64,000 nt of DNA from the NCBI RefSeq assembly GCF_018904615.1, contig NZ_JADCNH010000007.1, forward strand, positions 62,001 through 126,000, in the 5' to 3' direction. Below, piece after piece: positions 34,217 through 44,447 of this stretch (position 1 is the first letter of the stretch; each line of letters begins with the position of its first letter). A program made the translations under genes and the position numbers. The notes under the pieces are model-generated. The model was not told the DNA's origin and did no database searches. It saw only the letters and a program-made list of their open reading frames with translations. Origin of the DNA: Verticiella alkaliphila (lineage in GTDB: Bacteria > Pseudomonadota > Gammaproteobacteria > Burkholderiales > Burkholderiaceae_B).

Positions 34217-34837
34217 TCAGAGCACTCCCTTGGTGGACGGCACGGCGCCATTCTGGCGTTCGTCGACTTCCAGCGCCATGCGCAGGGCGCGGCCAAAAGC
34301 CTTGAAGACGGTTTCGCACTGGTGATGCGCGTTCTCGCCGCGCAGGTTGTCGATGTGAAGCGTGACGAGCGCGTGGTTCACGAAGCCCTGGAAGAACTCG
34401 CGGGCCAGATCCACGTCGAACTGACCGATCATCGCACGCGTATAGGGCACGTGATAGGTCAGGCCCGGGCGGCCGGAGAAGTCCACCACGACGCGCGAGA
34501 GCGCTTCGTCCAGCGGCACGTAGGCGTGGCCGTAGCGGCGCAGGCCGGCCTTGTTGCCAGCCGCCTTCGCAAAGGCCTGGCCCAGGGTGATGCCCACGTC
34601 TTCGACCGTGTGGTGCGAGTCGATGTGCAGGTCGCCCTCGGCCTGGATGTCCAGGTCGATCAGGCCGTGGCGGGCGATCTGGTCCAGCATGTGGTCCAGG
34701 AAGGGCACGCCCGTGGCGATGCTCTGGCGGCCGGTGCCGTCCAGGTTGATGGCCACGCGGATGCGGGTCTCGTTGGTGTTGCGGGTGATGTCGGCGGTAC
34801 GCATGGCGGATCCGGAATTGACGGGCGTCTCGGGCAT
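34217..34837 (-). CDS. hisB: Imidazoleglycerol-phosphate dehydratase
   Basis: HisB (206 residues, or 195 from the Met at 34804) dehydrates imidazole glycerol phosphate. It has the manganese-binding histidine repeats [13 protein letters not shown] with DSHHTVEDV in the first half, and [19 protein letters not shown] in the second. The ATG at 34837 overlaps the hisD stop (TGATG) and favours coupled translation; [15 protein letters not shown] at 34804 is the start used by most relatives. It is monofunctional, without the phosphatase domain of enterobacteria. Confidence 0.95.
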   Translation of the reverse strand: MPETPVNSGSAMRTADITRNTNETRIRVAINLDGTGRQSIATGVPFLDHMLDQIARHGLIDLDIQAEGDLHIDSHHTVEDVGITLGQAFAKAAGNKAGLRRYGHAYVPLDEALSRVVVDFSGRPGLTYHVPYTRAMIGQFDVDLAREFFQGFVNHALVTLHIDNLRGENAHHQCETVFKAFGRALRMALEVDERQNGAVPSTKGVL

Positions 34838-36150
34838 CAGGGCTTCTCGAGGCGAAGCTCGGCACTACGGGCGTGGGCCTGCAGGCCCTCCCCATAGGCG
34901 AGCGTGGCGGCGACCCTGCCCAGGGTGGCGGCGCCGGCTTCCGAGACCTGGATCAGGCTCGAACGCTTCTGGAAATCGTACACCCCCAGCGGCGAGGAAA
35001 ACCGCGCCGTGCGGGACGTGGGCAGCACGTGGTTCGGGCCGGCACAGTAATCGCCCAACGATTCGGAGCTGAAACGGCCCATGAAGATCGCGCCGGCATG
35101 ACGGATCTGGTCGGCCCAGCGTTCCGGTTCGGCGGTGGAGATCTCCAGGTGCTCCGGCGCGATGTCGTTGGCGATGGCGCAGGCCTCGTCCAGATCACGC
35201 ACGAGGATCAGGGCGCCGCGATCGCGCAGGCTGGTGCGGATGATGTCGGCGCGCGGCATCTCGGGCAGCAGACGGGCAATCGAGGCCTCCACGGCGTCCA
35301 GGTAGGCCGCGTCCGGGCACAGCAGGATGGATTGCGCGAGTTCGTCGTGCTCGGCCTGCGAGAAGAGATCCATCGCGATCCAGTCGGGCGGCGTCTGGCC
35401 ATCACAGATCACGAGGATTTCGCTGGGGCCGGCGATCATGTCGATCCCAATGGTGCCGAACACCCGGCGCTTGGCCGCCGCCACGTAGGCGTTGCCGGGG
35501 CCGACGACCTTGTCGACCGGCGTGATGCTTTGCGTGCCGTAGGCGAGCGCGCCCACGGCCTGCGCACCGCCGATCGCCCAGATGCGGTCCACGCTGGCAA
35601 TCGCAGCGGCCGCCAGCACGATGGGGTTGCGCGTGCCGTCGGGCATCGGCGTCACCATCACGATGTCGCCGACGCCGGCCACCTTGGCCGGGATCGCGTT
35701 CATCAACAGCGAGGAGGGGTACGCAGCCTTGCCGCCCGGCACGTACAGGCCGACGCGGTCCAGCGGTGTGATCTTCTGGCCCAGACGGGTGCCGTCGGCC
35801 TCGGTGTAGGACCAGGACTCGGCGCGCTGGCGCTCGTGGTAGAGGCGGATGCGCTCGGCGGCGGTTTCCAGCGCGGCGCGCTGCTCGGCCGGCAGCGCCG
35901 CGAGCGCAGCCTGGGCTTCAGCCAGCGGAATCTCGAGCGCGCTGATGTCGCGGGCGGCATGGCGATCGAACCGCTGCGTGTACTCGAGCACGGCATCGTC
36001 GCCGCGCGTACGCACGTCGGCAAGAATGCCCTGCACGGCCTGCTCGATCGAGGCATCCTCGCCCGATTCAAAGGCCAGCAGCTGGCGCAGCGTGGCGGCA
36101 AAGCCGTCGGCGCGGGTGTCCAGACGGCGGATCAGCGGAGTAGCGGACAT
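34837..36150 (-). CDS. hisD: Histidinol dehydrogenase
   Basis: HisD (437 residues) oxidises histidinol to histidine with NAD and zinc, the last two steps. The signature region is present: [42 protein letters not shown] with the zinc ligands Gln and His, and the catalytic Glu-His pair in [10 protein letters not shown]. The C-terminal block ending [12 protein letters not shown] is typical. It starts 15 bases after hisG. In many relatives hisC stands between hisD and hisB; here they touch directly. Confidence 0.95.
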   Translation of the reverse strand: MSATPLIRRLDTRADGFAATLRQLLAFESGEDASIEQAVQGILADVRTRGDDAVLEYTQRFDRHAARDISALEIPLAEAQAALAALPAEQRAALETAAERIRLYHERQRAESWSYTEADGTRLGQKITPLDRVGLYVPGGKAAYPSSLLMNAIPAKVAGVGDIVMVTPMPDGTRNPIVLAAAAIASVDRIWAIGGAQAVGALAYGTQSITPVDKVVGPGNAYVAAAKRRVFGTIGIDMIAGPSEILVICDGQTPPDWIAMDLFSQAEHDELAQSILLCPDAAYLDAVEASIARLLPEMPRADIIRTSLRDRGALILVRDLDEACAIANDIAPEHLEISTAEPERWADQIRHAGAIFMGRFSSESLGDYCAGPNHVLPTSRTARFSSPLGVYDFQKRSSLIQVSEAGAATLGRVAATLAYGEGLQAHARSAELRLEKP

Positions 36151-36165
36151 CGCGGAGAAATCCTG

Positions 36166-36836
36166 TCACGAAGCACTGGCAGTGCGAAAGGCGTCGATCA
36201 GCGGCTCGAGCCGCGGACGCCGGGTCTTCAGGGCAGCCTGGTTGACGATGAGGCGCGAGGAAATGTCCATGATGTCTTCGACGGCGACCAGGTTGTTCGC
36301 CCGCAGCGTGCTGCCGGTGGAGACGAGATCGACGATGGCATCGGCCAGGCCCACCAGCGGCGCGAGCTCCATGGAGCCGTACAGCTTGATGATATCCACA
36401 TGGACGCCCTTGGCCGCGAAATGTTCACGGGCGGCCTGGACGTACTTGGTCGCCACGCGAAGGCGCGCGCCTGGTACACGGCAGCTTCGTAGTCGAAGCC
36501 TGCCGGCACGGCCACGGACAGGCGGCATCGGGCAATACCCAGGTCCACCGGCTGGTAGAGCCCGCCCGGATGGCTGCTCTCGTGTTCGATCAGCACGTCC
36601 TTGCCCGCCACGCCCAGGTCGGCAGCGCCGGATTGCACATAGGTGGGAACATCTGACGCCCGCACAATGATGATGCGCAGATCCGGGTCGCTCGTCTCGA
36701 TGATGAGCTTGCGGGTGCTCGACATGTCCTCGGACACGGTGACGCCGGCGGCGGCCAGCAGCGGCAGAGTTTCGTCGAAGATGCGGCCCTTGGACAGGGC
36801 CAGGGTCAGCGGGCGGCGTCCCGCGGGGGCGATCAT
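36166..36836 (-). CDS. hisG: ATP phosphoribosyltransferase (short form), frameshifted
   Basis: HisG makes PR-ATP, the first and feedback-controlled step of histidine synthesis. The N-terminal part ([20 protein letters not shown] through [16 protein letters not shown]) and the C-terminal part ([20 protein letters not shown] through [11 protein letters not shown], with the PRPP-binding loop) are both well conserved but lie in different frames. One missing base at about 36470 (CC where CCC is expected) separates them. With it restored the protein has 223 residues, the short form that needs HisZ; no hisZ is in the window. The start overlaps the murA stop (ATGA). Confidence 0.9.
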
Positions 36837-38101
36837 GCGGACCTCCGGTCGGACACGCGCTCGATGCGCGCGCCCAGTTGCTGCAGTTTGTGCTCCATGC
36901 ACTCGTAGCCACGATCCAGGTGATAGATGCGCTCGACGGTGGTGACACCGTCGGCCACGAGGCCGGCGATGACGAGGCTGGCCGAGGCGCGCAAGTCGGT
37001 GGCCATCACGGTGGCCCCCGACAGCGACGGCACGCCCTTCACGACGGCCGTGTGGCCGTCGATGGCGATGTCCGCGCCCAGGCGAATCAGCTCCTGCACG
37101 TGCATGAAGCGGTTCTCGAAGATGTTCTCGGTGATGACGGCGGTGCCATCGGCCACGGCATTCATGGCCATCAACTGGGCCTGCATGTCCGTGGCGAAAC
37201 CCGGATACTCCTGCGTGCGAAAGCCCACGGCCGTCGGGCGGCGATCCATGCGCGCGCGGATGTTGTCGCCATCGCAGTCGATCGTCACGCCCGCCCGGCG
37301 CAGCTTGTCGATGACCGCGCCCATCGCCGCAGGCGGGGCCGCGCGCAGGATCGCATCGCCGCCCGCCGCACCCACGGCGCACAGGAAGGTGCCGGCCTCG
37401 ATACGGTCGGCCATGACGCGGTAATCCACACCGTGCAGACGTTCCACGCCCTGGACCACGATGCGGTCGGTGCCATGGCCTTCGATCTGCGCGCCCATCG
37501 CGATCAGCATCTCAGCCAGGTCCACCACCTCCGGCTCGCGCGCGGCGTTGTCCAGCACGGTCTCGCCCTCGGCGAGCACGGCGGCCATCAGGAGATTCTC
37601 GGTGCCGGTGACGGTGATCATGTCGGTGCGCACGATGGCGCCTTTCAGGCGATCCGCCCGCGCCACCACGAAGCCATGCTCCACGCGCACGTCGGCGCCC
37701 AGCGCCGCCAAGCCCTTGATGTGCTGATCCACCGGACGCTGACCGATGGCGCAGCCGCCGGGCAGGCTCACCCGGGCTTCGCCGAAGCGCGCCACCAGGG
37801 GGCCCAGCACCAGGATCGAGGCACGCATCGTCTTCACAAGCTCATACGGCGCCTCGCAGGAGGTGAGCGCGTCGGCCTTGAGCACGAGCGTGCCGGCGCC
37901 CTCTTGCGCCACCTTCACGCCCATCTGGCCCAGCAAGCGCGACAGGGTGTTGATGTCGTTCAGCTGCGGCACGTTGGTGAGCCGCACGTCGTCGCCTGTC
38001 AGCAGGCTTGCGCACAGGATGGGCAACGCGGCGTTCTTGGCGCCGGAGACGACGACCTCGCCCTGCAGGCGCTGGCCGCCAGTGATGTTCAGTTTATCCA
38101 T
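36833..38101 (-). CDS. murA: UDP-N-acetylglucosamine 1-carboxyvinyltransferase
   Basis: MurA (422 residues) adds enolpyruvate to UDP-GlcNAc, the first committed step of peptidoglycan synthesis. The substrate loop [11 protein letters not shown] with the catalytic-site Lys-Asn, and the [14 protein letters not shown] loop with the fosfomycin-target Cys, are seen. The late motif [15 protein letters not shown] matches the family. The start at 38101 ([16 protein letters not shown]) is the conserved one. It lies between ibaG and hisG, as is usual in Burkholderiales. Confidence 0.96.
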   Translation of the reverse strand: MDKLNITGGQRLQGEVVVSGAKNAALPILCASLLTGDDVRLTNVPQLNDINTLSRLLGQMGVKVAQEGAGTLVLKADALTSCEAPYELVKTMRASILVLGPLVARFGEARVSLPGGCAIGQRPVDQHIKGLAALGADVRVEHGFVVARADRLKGAIVRTDMITVTGTENLLMAAVLAEGETVLDNAAREPEVVDLAEMLIAMGAQIEGHGTDRIVVQGVERLHGVDYRVMADRIEAGTFLCAVGAAGGDAILRAAPPAAMGAVIDKLRRAGVTIDCDGDNIRARMDRRPTAVGFRTQEYPGFATDMQAQLMAMNAVADGTAVITENIFENRFMHVQELIRLGADIAIDGHTAVVKGVPSLSGATVMATDLRASASLVIAGLVADGVTTVERIYHLDRGYECMEHKLQQLGARIERVSDRRSA

Positions 38102-38153
38102 CGCATTCCAGGACGGCGGTGCCACGAGGGCGCCGCCAAAAGCATGTGGGGTG

Positions 38154-38405
38154 TCAGGCGCCGCGGGCAGCGTGCTCGGCGGGCGTGAGGGTGCGCATCG
38201 ACAGCGCATGGATCTCGGCGCGCATCCGGTCGCCCAGCGCGGCATAGACCATCTGATGTCGGGCGATCGGGCGCTTGCCCTCGAAGCCCGCACAGACGAT
38301 CGTGGCCTCGAAATGCTGGCCGTCACCCGCGACCTCGACGCGTTCGCACGCGAGGCCGTCCAGGATGTACTGGCGCACCTGTTCGGGGGTGGGCAGGGTT
38401 TGCAT
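38154..38405 (-). CDS. ibaG: BolA/IbaG-family protein
   Basis: This 83-residue BolA-like protein pairs with monothiol glutaredoxins in iron-sulfur trafficking and influences cell envelope and acid stress. The BolA core is clear: [23 protein letters not shown] in two parts, then [13 protein letters not shown] with the invariant His, and [10 protein letters not shown]. The start is [15 protein letters not shown] at 38405. It lies 2 bases after the ABC permease gene, ahead of murA, as in many proteobacteria. Confidence 0.93.
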   Translation of the reverse strand: MQTLPTPEQVRQYILDGLACERVEVAGDGQHFEATIVCAGFEGKRPIARHQMVYAALGDRMRAEIHALSMRTLTPAEHAARGA

Positions 38406-38407
38406 GG

Positions 38408-39307
38408 TCAACTCCGGAGCTTGTAGCCGCTGGCCAGCAAGCGCATCGCGCACGCGGCCAAGGCCAGGAAGACGCCGCCGACCACCGCCAGGCTGTGCCA
38501 AGGCGAGGCATCGGACAGGCCGAAGAAGCCGTAGCGGAACCCGTCGATCGCGTAGAACACCGGGTTCCAGTGCGAGACAGCCTGCCAGAAGGGCGGCAGC
38601 GTATTGATCGAATAGAACACGCCGGACAGGAAGGTGGCCGGCATGATGAGAAAGTTCTGGAACGCGGCGATCTGGTCGAACTTCTCGGCCCAGATGCCGG
38701 CGACCAGGCCGAGTGTGGCCATGTTGGCGCACGCGAGCACGGCGAAAGTGAGCATCCACAGCGGATGCGCGAGCATCGGCCCGGCAAAGATCAGCGTGAC
38801 GAGCCACACGCCCATGCCCACCACGAGCCCGCGCACGACGGACGCGAGCACGTAGGCGCCGTAGAAGTCCAGATAGGACAGCGGCGGCAGGAGCACGAAC
38901 ACCAGGTTGCCCGTGACGCGACTCTGGATGAGCGAGGAAGACGCGTTGGAGAACGCGTTCTGCAGCATGCTCATCATCACCAGCCCGGGCACCAGGAAGT
39001 TGACGTACGGAATCTGGTCGTATACGCGGACGTGGTCTTCCAGCACATGCGCGAACACGAGCAGGTAGAGCAAGGCGGTGACCACAGGCGCGGCCACGGT
39101 CTGGAAGCTCACCTTGTAGAAGCGCAACAGCTCCTTGTAGAAGAGCGTCGGAAAGCCCGAGCCGCCGCGCAGATCAGGTACCTGCAGGGGCGTCTGCGCC
39201 GCAACGTCCATGCGGGTCGGTGCGGGCACGCCCTGCGGCCGGTGCTTGGGGGTGACGGGTGCCGCGGCGTCTGCGGCCATCTGCGCGGCCGTGCGATCCG
39301 CACTCAT
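38408..39307 (-). CDS. ABC-2 type transporter permease
   Basis: This 299-residue inner-membrane permease has six helices of the ABC-2 kind, similar to YadH/NodJ. A cytoplasmic Pro/Ala-rich leader of about 55 residues precedes FYKELLRFYKVSFQTVAAPV, the usual start of the membrane domain. The signature near the end (HWNPVFYAIDGFRYGFFG) is typical. Its ATG overlaps the ATPase stop (ATGA), so the two form one exporter. The substrate is unknown; family members move drugs, lipids or polysaccharides. Confidence 0.9.
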   Translation of the reverse strand: MSADRTAAQMAADAAAPVTPKHRPQGVPAPTRMDVAAQTPLQVPDLRGGSGFPTLFYKELLRFYKVSFQTVAAPVVTALLYLLVFAHVLEDHVRVYDQIPYVNFLVPGLVMMSMLQNAFSNASSSLIQSRVTGNLVFVLLPPLSYLDFYGAYVLASVVRGLVVGMGVWLVTLIFAGPMLAHPLWMLTFAVLACANMATLGLVAGIWAEKFDQIAAFQNFLIMPATFLSGVFYSINTLPPFWQAVSHWNPVFYAIDGFRYGFFGLSDASPWHSLAVVGGVFLALAACAMRLLASGYKLRS

Positions 39308-40137
39308 GCGCTCACCTCGGTCGGTTCGTCCTCGGCACGTGCGGCCTCGCTCGTGCCACCGGCCAGCGCCGGATCCCCCCGCATGATGCGCACGAAGGCC
39401 TCCTCGAGATCGGCACCACCCACCTGCCTGACGAGGGCGGCCGTGCGATCCAGGGCGACGATGCGCCCGGCCTTCAGCATGGCAACCCGGCCGCACAGGG
39501 CCTCGGCTTCTTCCAGGTAATGCGTGGTGAGCAGAATGGTGTGTCCTTGCTGATTCAGGCGGACGATGAATTCCCAGAGCGTGCGGCGCAGATCGACGTC
39601 CACGCCGGCCGTCGGCTCGTCCAGCACGATCACGGGCGGACGATGCACCAGCGCCTGCGCCACCAGCACGCGACGCTTCATGCCGCCCGACAGCGCGCGC
39701 ATGTTCGTGTCGGCCTTGTCGGCCAGACCCAGGCTCGCGAGGATCTCGTCGATCCAGTCATCGTTACGGCGCAGGCCGAAGTAGCCCGACTGGATACGCA
39801 AGGTCTCACGAACGGTGAAGAAGGGGTCGAAGACGAGCTCCTGGGGCACCACCCCGAGGGCGCGACGTGCCCGGGCGGCATCGTGGGCCACATCGTAGCC
39901 ACACACGGAGACATGCCCTTGCGTGGCGGCGGACAAACCCGCGAGCACGGAGATGAGTGTCGTCTTGCCGGCACCGTTCGGCCCAAGCAGCCCGAAGAAT
40001 TCGCCCGCCTCGATGGTGAGATTGACGTCATCGAGCGCCTGAAAGCCTGGGGGCTGGGCGACGCCGCGCAGCCGCTGCCCGAGACTGCGGCGCGGCGTGT
40101 AGATCTTGGTGAGGTGTTCGATGCGAACGACGGACAT
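39304..40137 (-). CDS. ABC transporter ATP-binding protein (YadG/NodI type)
   Basis: This 277-residue ATPase partners the following permease. It has Walker A GPNGAGKTTL, the signature ALSGGMKRRVLVAQAL, Walker B VIVLDEPTAGVDV and the switch His in LLTTHYLEEAEAL. The LSGGMKRR form and the C-terminal extension of about 45 residues (ending EAARAEDEPTEVSA) fit the ABC-2 exporter class. It is preceded by a hairpin after mlaC, so it may be transcribed separately from the mla genes. Confidence 0.92.
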   Translation of the reverse strand: MSVVRIEHLTKIYTPRRSLGQRLRGVAQPPGFQALDDVNLTIEAGEFFGLLGPNGAGKTTLISVLAGLSAATQGHVSVCGYDVAHDAARARRALGVVPQELVFDPFFTVRETLRIQSGYFGLRRNDDWIDEILASLGLADKADTNMRALSGGMKRRVLVAQALVHRPPVIVLDEPTAGVDVDLRRTLWEFIVRLNQQGHTILLTTHYLEEAEALCGRVAMLKAGRIVALDRTAALVRQVGGADLEEAFVRIMRGDPALAGGTSEAARAEDEPTEVSA

Positions 40138-40184
40138 GGTGGGGGCAATGAGGCCAAGCCGTCAATTATAGGCAATGCGGAGAA

Positions 40185-40208
40185 CTGACGCCCCGCGAGG
40201 GGCGTCAG
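40185..40208 (-). terminator. Hairpin after mlaC
   Basis: CTGACGCCCC (40185-40194) and GGGGCGTCAG (40199-40208) form a perfect 10-base-pair stem with a 4-base loop, 11 bases beyond the mlaC stop. It lacks a T-tract, so it may only weaken read-through into the ABC exporter genes. Confidence 0.5.
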
Positions 40209-40218
40209 CGGGTACGGA

Positions 40219-40875
40219 TTACTGATTGCGCTGGTTCAGCGTGGCGATCAGGCCGTCGATACCGTTCTGCTGGATCTGCTGGGCGAACTGGTTGCGATAG
40301 TTCTGGATCAACCAGATGCCTTCGACGCTGATGTCGTAGACGCGCCAGCCCTGGGACGTGCGCTCCAGGCGATAGTCCACGGCAGCCGGCTGGCTGCCGG
40401 GCTGACGGACCTGCGTGTTGACGACAACGTCGTCGGCCTTGGCATCGCCACGGAACGGCAGCATCACGATGCTGGTCTGGGGCGACACCTGGCGGAAGGC
40501 GCCGCTGTAGGTGCGCACGAGCGTGCCGCGAAAGCCTTGGACCAGCTGCTCACGCTGCTGCGGGCTGGCGTCGCGCCAGTTGCGGCCCACGGCCAGGCGC
40601 GTGGTCTTCTCGAAGTCCACATAGGGCAGAACGCGCTCGTCCACCACCTGGTTGATGCGGCGCACGTTGCCTTCCTGCAGCGCCTTGTCCTGCTTGAGCA
40701 CGTTGAGCACGTCCTCGGCCACCGCCTTCACGAAGGCATCCGGGGCACCGTTGGGATCGGGTTTGGCCTGGGCCTGCACGGCACCCGCGGCAGCCAGCAG
40801 GGACAGGCCAGTCACGGCTGCCAGGGCACCGCGGCGCAGTGCCTTCCAGGGTTGGGAAGAAAGCATGAACATCAT
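40219..40875 (-). CDS. mlaC: Phospholipid-binding protein MlaC
   Basis: MlaC (218 residues) is the periplasmic shuttle of the Mla pathway, carrying phospholipid between the outer-membrane MlaA complex and MlaFEDB. It has a signal peptide (ending AAAGAVQAQA) and the Ttg2D/MlaC domain (VLPYVDFEKTTRLAVGRNWR, then SQGWRVYDISVEGIWLIQNY, which is the family hallmark). AAGGA lies seven bases before the ATG. It is the last mla gene in the run. Confidence 0.95.
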   Translation of the reverse strand: MMFMLSSQPWKALRRGALAAVTGLSLLAAAGAVQAQAKPDPNGAPDAFVKAVAEDVLNVLKQDKALQEGNVRRINQVVDERVLPYVDFEKTTRLAVGRNWRDASPQQREQLVQGFRGTLVRTYSGAFRQVSPQTSIVMLPFRGDAKADDVVVNTQVRQPGSQPAAVDYRLERTSQGWRVYDISVEGIWLIQNYRNQFAQQIQQNGIDGLIATLNQRNQ

Positions 40876-40893
40876 GAAACCATCCTTGTGTGA

Positions 40894-41673
40894 TCAGGGG
40901 CGTGCCGGGGTCGCGGCAGGCGCCGTATCGGCGGGGTCGTCGTAGTCCGGCAGGTTGTAGTCCGGCAGTGCGTCCTTGCCCAGCGATTGATTGATAAGGG
41001 CCTGGCGCCGCTGCAGGTAGGCGTCACGCACGAAGCTGTACGGGTCCAGGGCAATGTCGTCGACCAGATCGCCCGTTTCGAGAAGGCGCTCGCGGTCGCT
41101 CACGACACGGAATCCCAACAGCGAGTTTCGTACCCGGATGTTGTCCATGTCGAAGAGCACGTTGCCGACCGAATCCACCGCCACGCCGGCCGTATCGCGC
41201 ACGGTGCTCGGGCCGAGCAGCGGCAGAACGAGATAAGGTCCGGAAGGCAAGCCCCAGACACCCAGCGTGGAGCCGAAGTTGCGCGGGATCGAGGGCACAC
41301 CTGCATCCGTGGCGACATCGAAGCAGCCCAGGCCGCCCACGGTGGTGTTCATGAGCACCCGGCCGACCATGTTGATGCCGTCCGGCACCTGGCCCTGCAG
41401 GAAGCTGTTGGCCGAATACCAGACGTCGCGCAGGTTGCCGAAGAAGTTGGCGGCGCAACTGCGCACCGGGCGCGGCGTCACGCGCTGGTAGGCCGTGGCC
41501 ACCGGCTTCAACACGGCGCGATCGACGGTGTCGTTGAAGGCATAGATCGAGCGGTTCATGCCCTCCCAGGGGTCACGCGGATCCGGCGTGCCGGAAGTGG
41601 CGGCACAGCCCGCCAGGAGCAGGGCTGCGGCCGTGGCGGCCGCCGTGCGCGGGAACGTCGATGCTTGGGTCAT
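40894..41673 (-). CDS. mlaA: Outer-membrane lipoprotein MlaA (VacJ)
   Basis: MlaA (259 residues) is an outer-membrane lipoprotein that removes misplaced phospholipids from the outer leaflet. It has a lipobox LLAGC ending the signal, then the VacJ core: DPWEGMNRSIYAFND, the ridge helices, and FGSTLGVWGLPSGPYLVLPL. A Pro/Ala tail ends the protein. Its start overlaps mlaD by 4 bases. In E. coli mlaA lies apart from the mla operon; here it is inside it, as is common in betaproteobacteria. Confidence 0.95.
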   Translation of the reverse strand: MTQASTFPRTAAATAAALLLAGCAATSGTPDPRDPWEGMNRSIYAFNDTVDRAVLKPVATAYQRVTPRPVRSCAANFFGNLRDVWYSANSFLQGQVPDGINMVGRVLMNTTVGGLGCFDVATDAGVPSIPRNFGSTLGVWGLPSGPYLVLPLLGPSTVRDTAGVAVDSVGNVLFDMDNIRVRNSLLGFRVVSDRERLLETGDLVDDIALDPYSFVRDAYLQRRQALINQSLGKDALPDYNLPDYDDPADTAPAATPARP

Positions 41674-42191
41674 GGTGTCTGGGGGGCAGGAGCGCTCTGG
41701 GGAGCCGGAGCACTGTTGTTGTTCGACGCCGTTCCCTGGTTGTTCGCCATGCTGTAGAGGAAACGGCTGATGAGATTCTCCAGGACGATGGCGCCCTGGG
41801 TATAGGTGATGCGCGCGTTATCGGCCAGCAGCTTGTCTTCGCTGCCGGGCTCGAGGCCGACGTACTGCTCGCCGAGCAGGCCCGACGTGAGAATACTGGC
41901 GGACGAGTCTGACGGGAATTCAATGCCTTGCTGCAGGCGCATGGTCACCAGGGCCTGGAAGGACTGGTCATCGAACTCGATCGATTCGACGCGGCCCACC
42001 ACGACGCCAGCGCTGCGCACAGCCGAGCGCGCCTTCAGCCCGCCCACGTTGTTGAACTGGGCGGTGACCGTATAGCTGGGCCCCAGGGACACCGAGCCCA
42101 GGTTGCCGGCGCGCAGCGCCAGGAACGCCACGGCGGCCGCGCCCAGCAGCACGAACAGCCCTACCCAGAAATCCACCTTGCTACGTGCCAT
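41670..42191 (-). CDS. mlaD: Phospholipid transporter substrate-binding subunit MlaD
   Basis: MlaD (173 residues) is the MCE-domain protein that forms a hexameric ring on the inner-membrane MlaFE complex. One N-terminal membrane helix (VGLFVLLGAAAVAFLAL) is followed by a single MCE domain (YTVTAQFNNVGGLKARSAVR, then LGLLEPGS-like block EQYVGLEPG). The tail is Asn/Pro/Ala-rich. It lies between mlaE and mlaA. Confidence 0.95.
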   Translation of the reverse strand: MARSKVDFWVGLFVLLGAAAVAFLALRAGNLGSVSLGPSYTVTAQFNNVGGLKARSAVRSAGVVVGRVESIEFDDQSFQALVTMRLQQGIEFPSDSSASILTSGLLGEQYVGLEPGSEDKLLADNARITYTQGAIVLENLISRFLYSMANNQGTASNNNSAPAPQSAPAPQTP

Positions 42192-42203
42192 GAGAAACCT
42201 CGA

Positions 42204-42992
42204 TCAATTACCGAACATCAACGCCGTGAGCAGGAAATCCAGCCCCAGCACGGCGAGCGAGCCGACCACCACCGTGCGGGTGGTCGCGCGCGAAACCCCC
42301 TCGGGGGTGGGACGGGCTTGCCAGCCTTGGAACAGCGCGATCAGCGTGACGGCCACGCCGAAGACCACGCTCTTGATGATGCCGTTGACGACGTCGTCGC
42401 GCACGTCGACACCCGCCTGCATCTGCGACCAGAACGCACCGTTGTCCACGCCGATCATCTGCACGCCGACCAGCCAGCCGCCCAGGATGCCCAGGGCGGA
42501 GAAGATGGCCGCCAGCACCGGCATGGCGATGATGCCGCCCCAGAGGCGTGGCGCGACGACGCGCCGCAGCGGATCGACGGCCATGACTTCCATGGCGGAC
42601 AACTGCTCGCCGGCCTTCATGAGACCGATCTCGGCCGTCAGCGACGTGCCCGCACGCCCCGCAAAGAGCAATGCCGTGACCACCGGGCCGAGCTCGCGCA
42701 CCAGCGACAGCGCCACGAGCACGCCCAGCGAATCCTCGGCGCCGAACCGGCTGAGGGTGTAGTACCCCTGCAGCCCCAGGACCAGCCCGACGAACGTGCC
42801 GGAGACGGCAATGATGACGAGCGAGTGATTGCCGAGGAAGTGCACCTGCTGCACGACGAGGCGGGGCCGGGCGAGGCAGATGCCCGTGCGGCCGAGCACC
42901 CCAAGCAGAAAGCGCGCGAAATACCCCAACGCGCCGATGCTCTCGCGCACGCGCCAGCCGATCCAGGAGATACCGTTGACCAACGCGCTCAT
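42204..42992 (-). CDS. mlaE: Phospholipid transporter permease MlaE
   Basis: MlaE (262 residues) is the inner-membrane permease of the Mla importer/exporter. The family pattern is clear: [20 protein letters not shown], then [20 protein letters not shown] and the conserved [20 protein letters not shown] coupling loop. About five helices are predicted. The ATG at 42992 overlaps the mlaF stop (ATGA). Confidence 0.95.
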   Translation of the reverse strand: MSALVNGISWIGWRVRESIGALGYFARFLLGVLGRTGICLARPRLVVQQVHFLGNHSLVIIAVSGTFVGLVLGLQGYYTLSRFGAEDSLGVLVALSLVRELGPVVTALLFAGRAGTSLTAEIGLMKAGEQLSAMEVMAVDPLRRVVAPRLWGGIIAMPVLAAIFSALGILGGWLVGVQMIGVDNGAFWSQMQAGVDVRDDVVNGIIKSVVFGVAVTLIALFQGWQARPTPEGVSRATTRTVVVGSLAVLGLDFLLTALMFGN

Positions 42993-43846
42993 GGCTTGTC
43001 CCCCCGCGCGCCCGGGGCACGACGCTGCTGCCGCTCCTGCCAGGCGAGGAATGCCGGTGTCTCGGCATAGTGAAAGGCGACGGGGCCATCCGGCTCGCCC
43101 TGCAGGAACTGCTGGACGTAAGGGTCCGGGCTTACCTGCATCTCGGCGGGTGTGCCGCCGGCCTTGAGCTCGCGTTGACCGACGAGGTAGGCATGATCGG
43201 CGATGGAGAAGGACTCCTGGACGTCGTGCGTGATGAGGAGCGAGGCGCAACCGAGCCGATCCGACAGGCTGCGGATGAGCTGCGCGGTGACCCCCATGGA
43301 GATCGGGTCCAGCCCGGCGAAGGGCTCGTCGTAGAGCACCAGCGCCGGATCGAGCACGATGGCGCGCGCCAGGGCCACCCGGCGGGCCATGCCGCCCGAG
43401 ATCTCGGCCGGGCGCAGATGTGCCGCCGCGCGCAGACCGACGGCATACAAAGTCTCCAGGACCTTGTCGCGCAACTCGGCCTCGCCCAGCCGCGCATGCT
43501 CGCGCAGCGGGAACGCGACGTTCTCGAAGACATTCAGATCGGTGAAGAGCGCGCCTTGCTGGAAGAGCACGCCCATGCGCTGGCGCACCGCGCGCAGCGC
43601 ATCGGCGCTCGCGGTGGCGAGATCCTGCCCGAAGGCGAGCACGCGCCCCTGCTGGGCCAAGATCTGGCCGGTGGCCGCGCGCAGCAGCGTGGTCTTGCCG
43701 CTGCCCGAGCCGCCCAGCAGTGCGACGACTTCGCCGCGACGCACCGTGATGTCGATGCCAGCCAGCACAGGCGCACCGCCATAACCGACAGCAAGGCCCT
43801 CGAAGACGAGAACAGCCTCGTCACCGGCGGAAGGGTTGGGATTCAT
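42989..43846 (-). CDS. mlaF: Phospholipid transporter ATP-binding subunit MlaF
   Basis: MlaF (285 residues) powers the Mla complex. It has Walker [13 protein letters not shown], signature [16 protein letters not shown], Walker [15 protein letters not shown] and switch His in [13 protein letters not shown]. The C-terminal extension after the ATPase core (ending APGARGDKP) is longer than in E. coli. The start at 43846 ([12 protein letters not shown]) was preferred over a GTG six codons upstream. It is the first gene of mlaFEDAC. Confidence 0.94.
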   Translation of the reverse strand: MNPNPSAGDEAVLVFEGLAVGYGGAPVLAGIDITVRRGEVVALLGGSGSGKTTLLRAATGQILAQQGRVLAFGQDLATASADALRAVRQRMGVLFQQGALFTDLNVFENVAFPLREHARLGEAELRDKVLETLYAVGLRAAAHLRPAEISGGMARRVALARAIVLDPALVLYDEPFAGLDPISMGVTAQLIRSLSDRLGCASLLITHDVQESFSIADHAYLVGQRELKAGGTPAEMQVSPDPYVQQFLQGEPDGPVAFHYAETPAFLAWQERQQRRAPGARGDKP

Positions 43847-43948
43847 AAGGCGGGATTCTACCAATCCGGAGACACAAGCTGACGAGCCGTGCGTGCTACG
43901 CGCCGTAACCCGTGAAACAATATTGTCTCAAAAAAGCCACATGCTGTC

Positions 43949-44425
43949 TCACAAGCCCACCGCCGTCGTCTCCTTGATGGTGCGAAGCACAAAGCTCGAC
44001 CGCATGTCGACCACGGCGGGATGCTGCATGAGGGTGTCCATGGCGAATCGCGAGAAATGTGCCAGGTCCTCCACCTGGATCCGCAGCAGATAGTCCATGT
44101 CGCCCGTCGTGGCGTAGCACGCGGCCACCTCGGGCCAGCGCGCCACTGCGCGCGCGAAATCCGCGAGCGGCTCGTGATCGCCCTGGGCCTGCTTCTGCAG
44201 ACGCACTTCGACGTAGGCCGCCAGACCGAAGCCGACCTTCTCGGCATCGACCAGCGCCACGTACTGGCGGATCACGCCCAGCGACTCCAGCCGGCGCACG
44301 CGTCGAAGACAGGGGCTGGGCGAGAGCGACACTCGCTCGGCGAGCTCCTGATTGGTCAGTCGGCAGTCGCGCTGCAACTCGGCAAGGATGCGCAGATCCG
44401 TTCGGTCAAGATCGATATCAGCCAT
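43949..44425 (-). CDS. Lrp/AsnC-family transcriptional regulator
   Basis: This 158-residue regulator has an N-terminal helix-turn-helix (LDRTDLRILAELQRDCRLTN with SPSPCLRRVRRLESLGVI) and a C-terminal amino-acid-binding RAM domain (CYATTGDMDYLLRIQVEDL). It lies divergent from phenylalanine hydroxylase, so it is probably the phenylalanine-responsive regulator of that gene (PhhR-like in role, not in family). A near-perfect operator lies between the two genes at 44448-44469. Confidence 0.93.
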   Translation of the reverse strand: MADIDLDRTDLRILAELQRDCRLTNQELAERVSLSPSPCLRRVRRLESLGVIRQYVALVDAEKVGFGLAAYVEVRLQKQAQGDHEPLADFARAVARWPEVAACYATTGDMDYLLRIQVEDLAHFSRFAMDTLMQHPAVVDMRSSFVLRTIKETTAVGL

Positions 44426-44447
44426 GGCATTGCTCTACAGGGTCGAT

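Noticed and set aside
36836-37382. N-terminal extension of hisG into murA
   Set aside because: The upstream reading is an out-of-frame image of murA; the conserved HisG start is the ATG at 36836 overlapping the murA stop.
34873-38188. Frames of more than 400 codons on the plus strand opposite hisD and murA
   Set aside because: His/Arg/Gly/Gln-rich antisense translations with no family similarity; the minus-strand genes are complete and well known.
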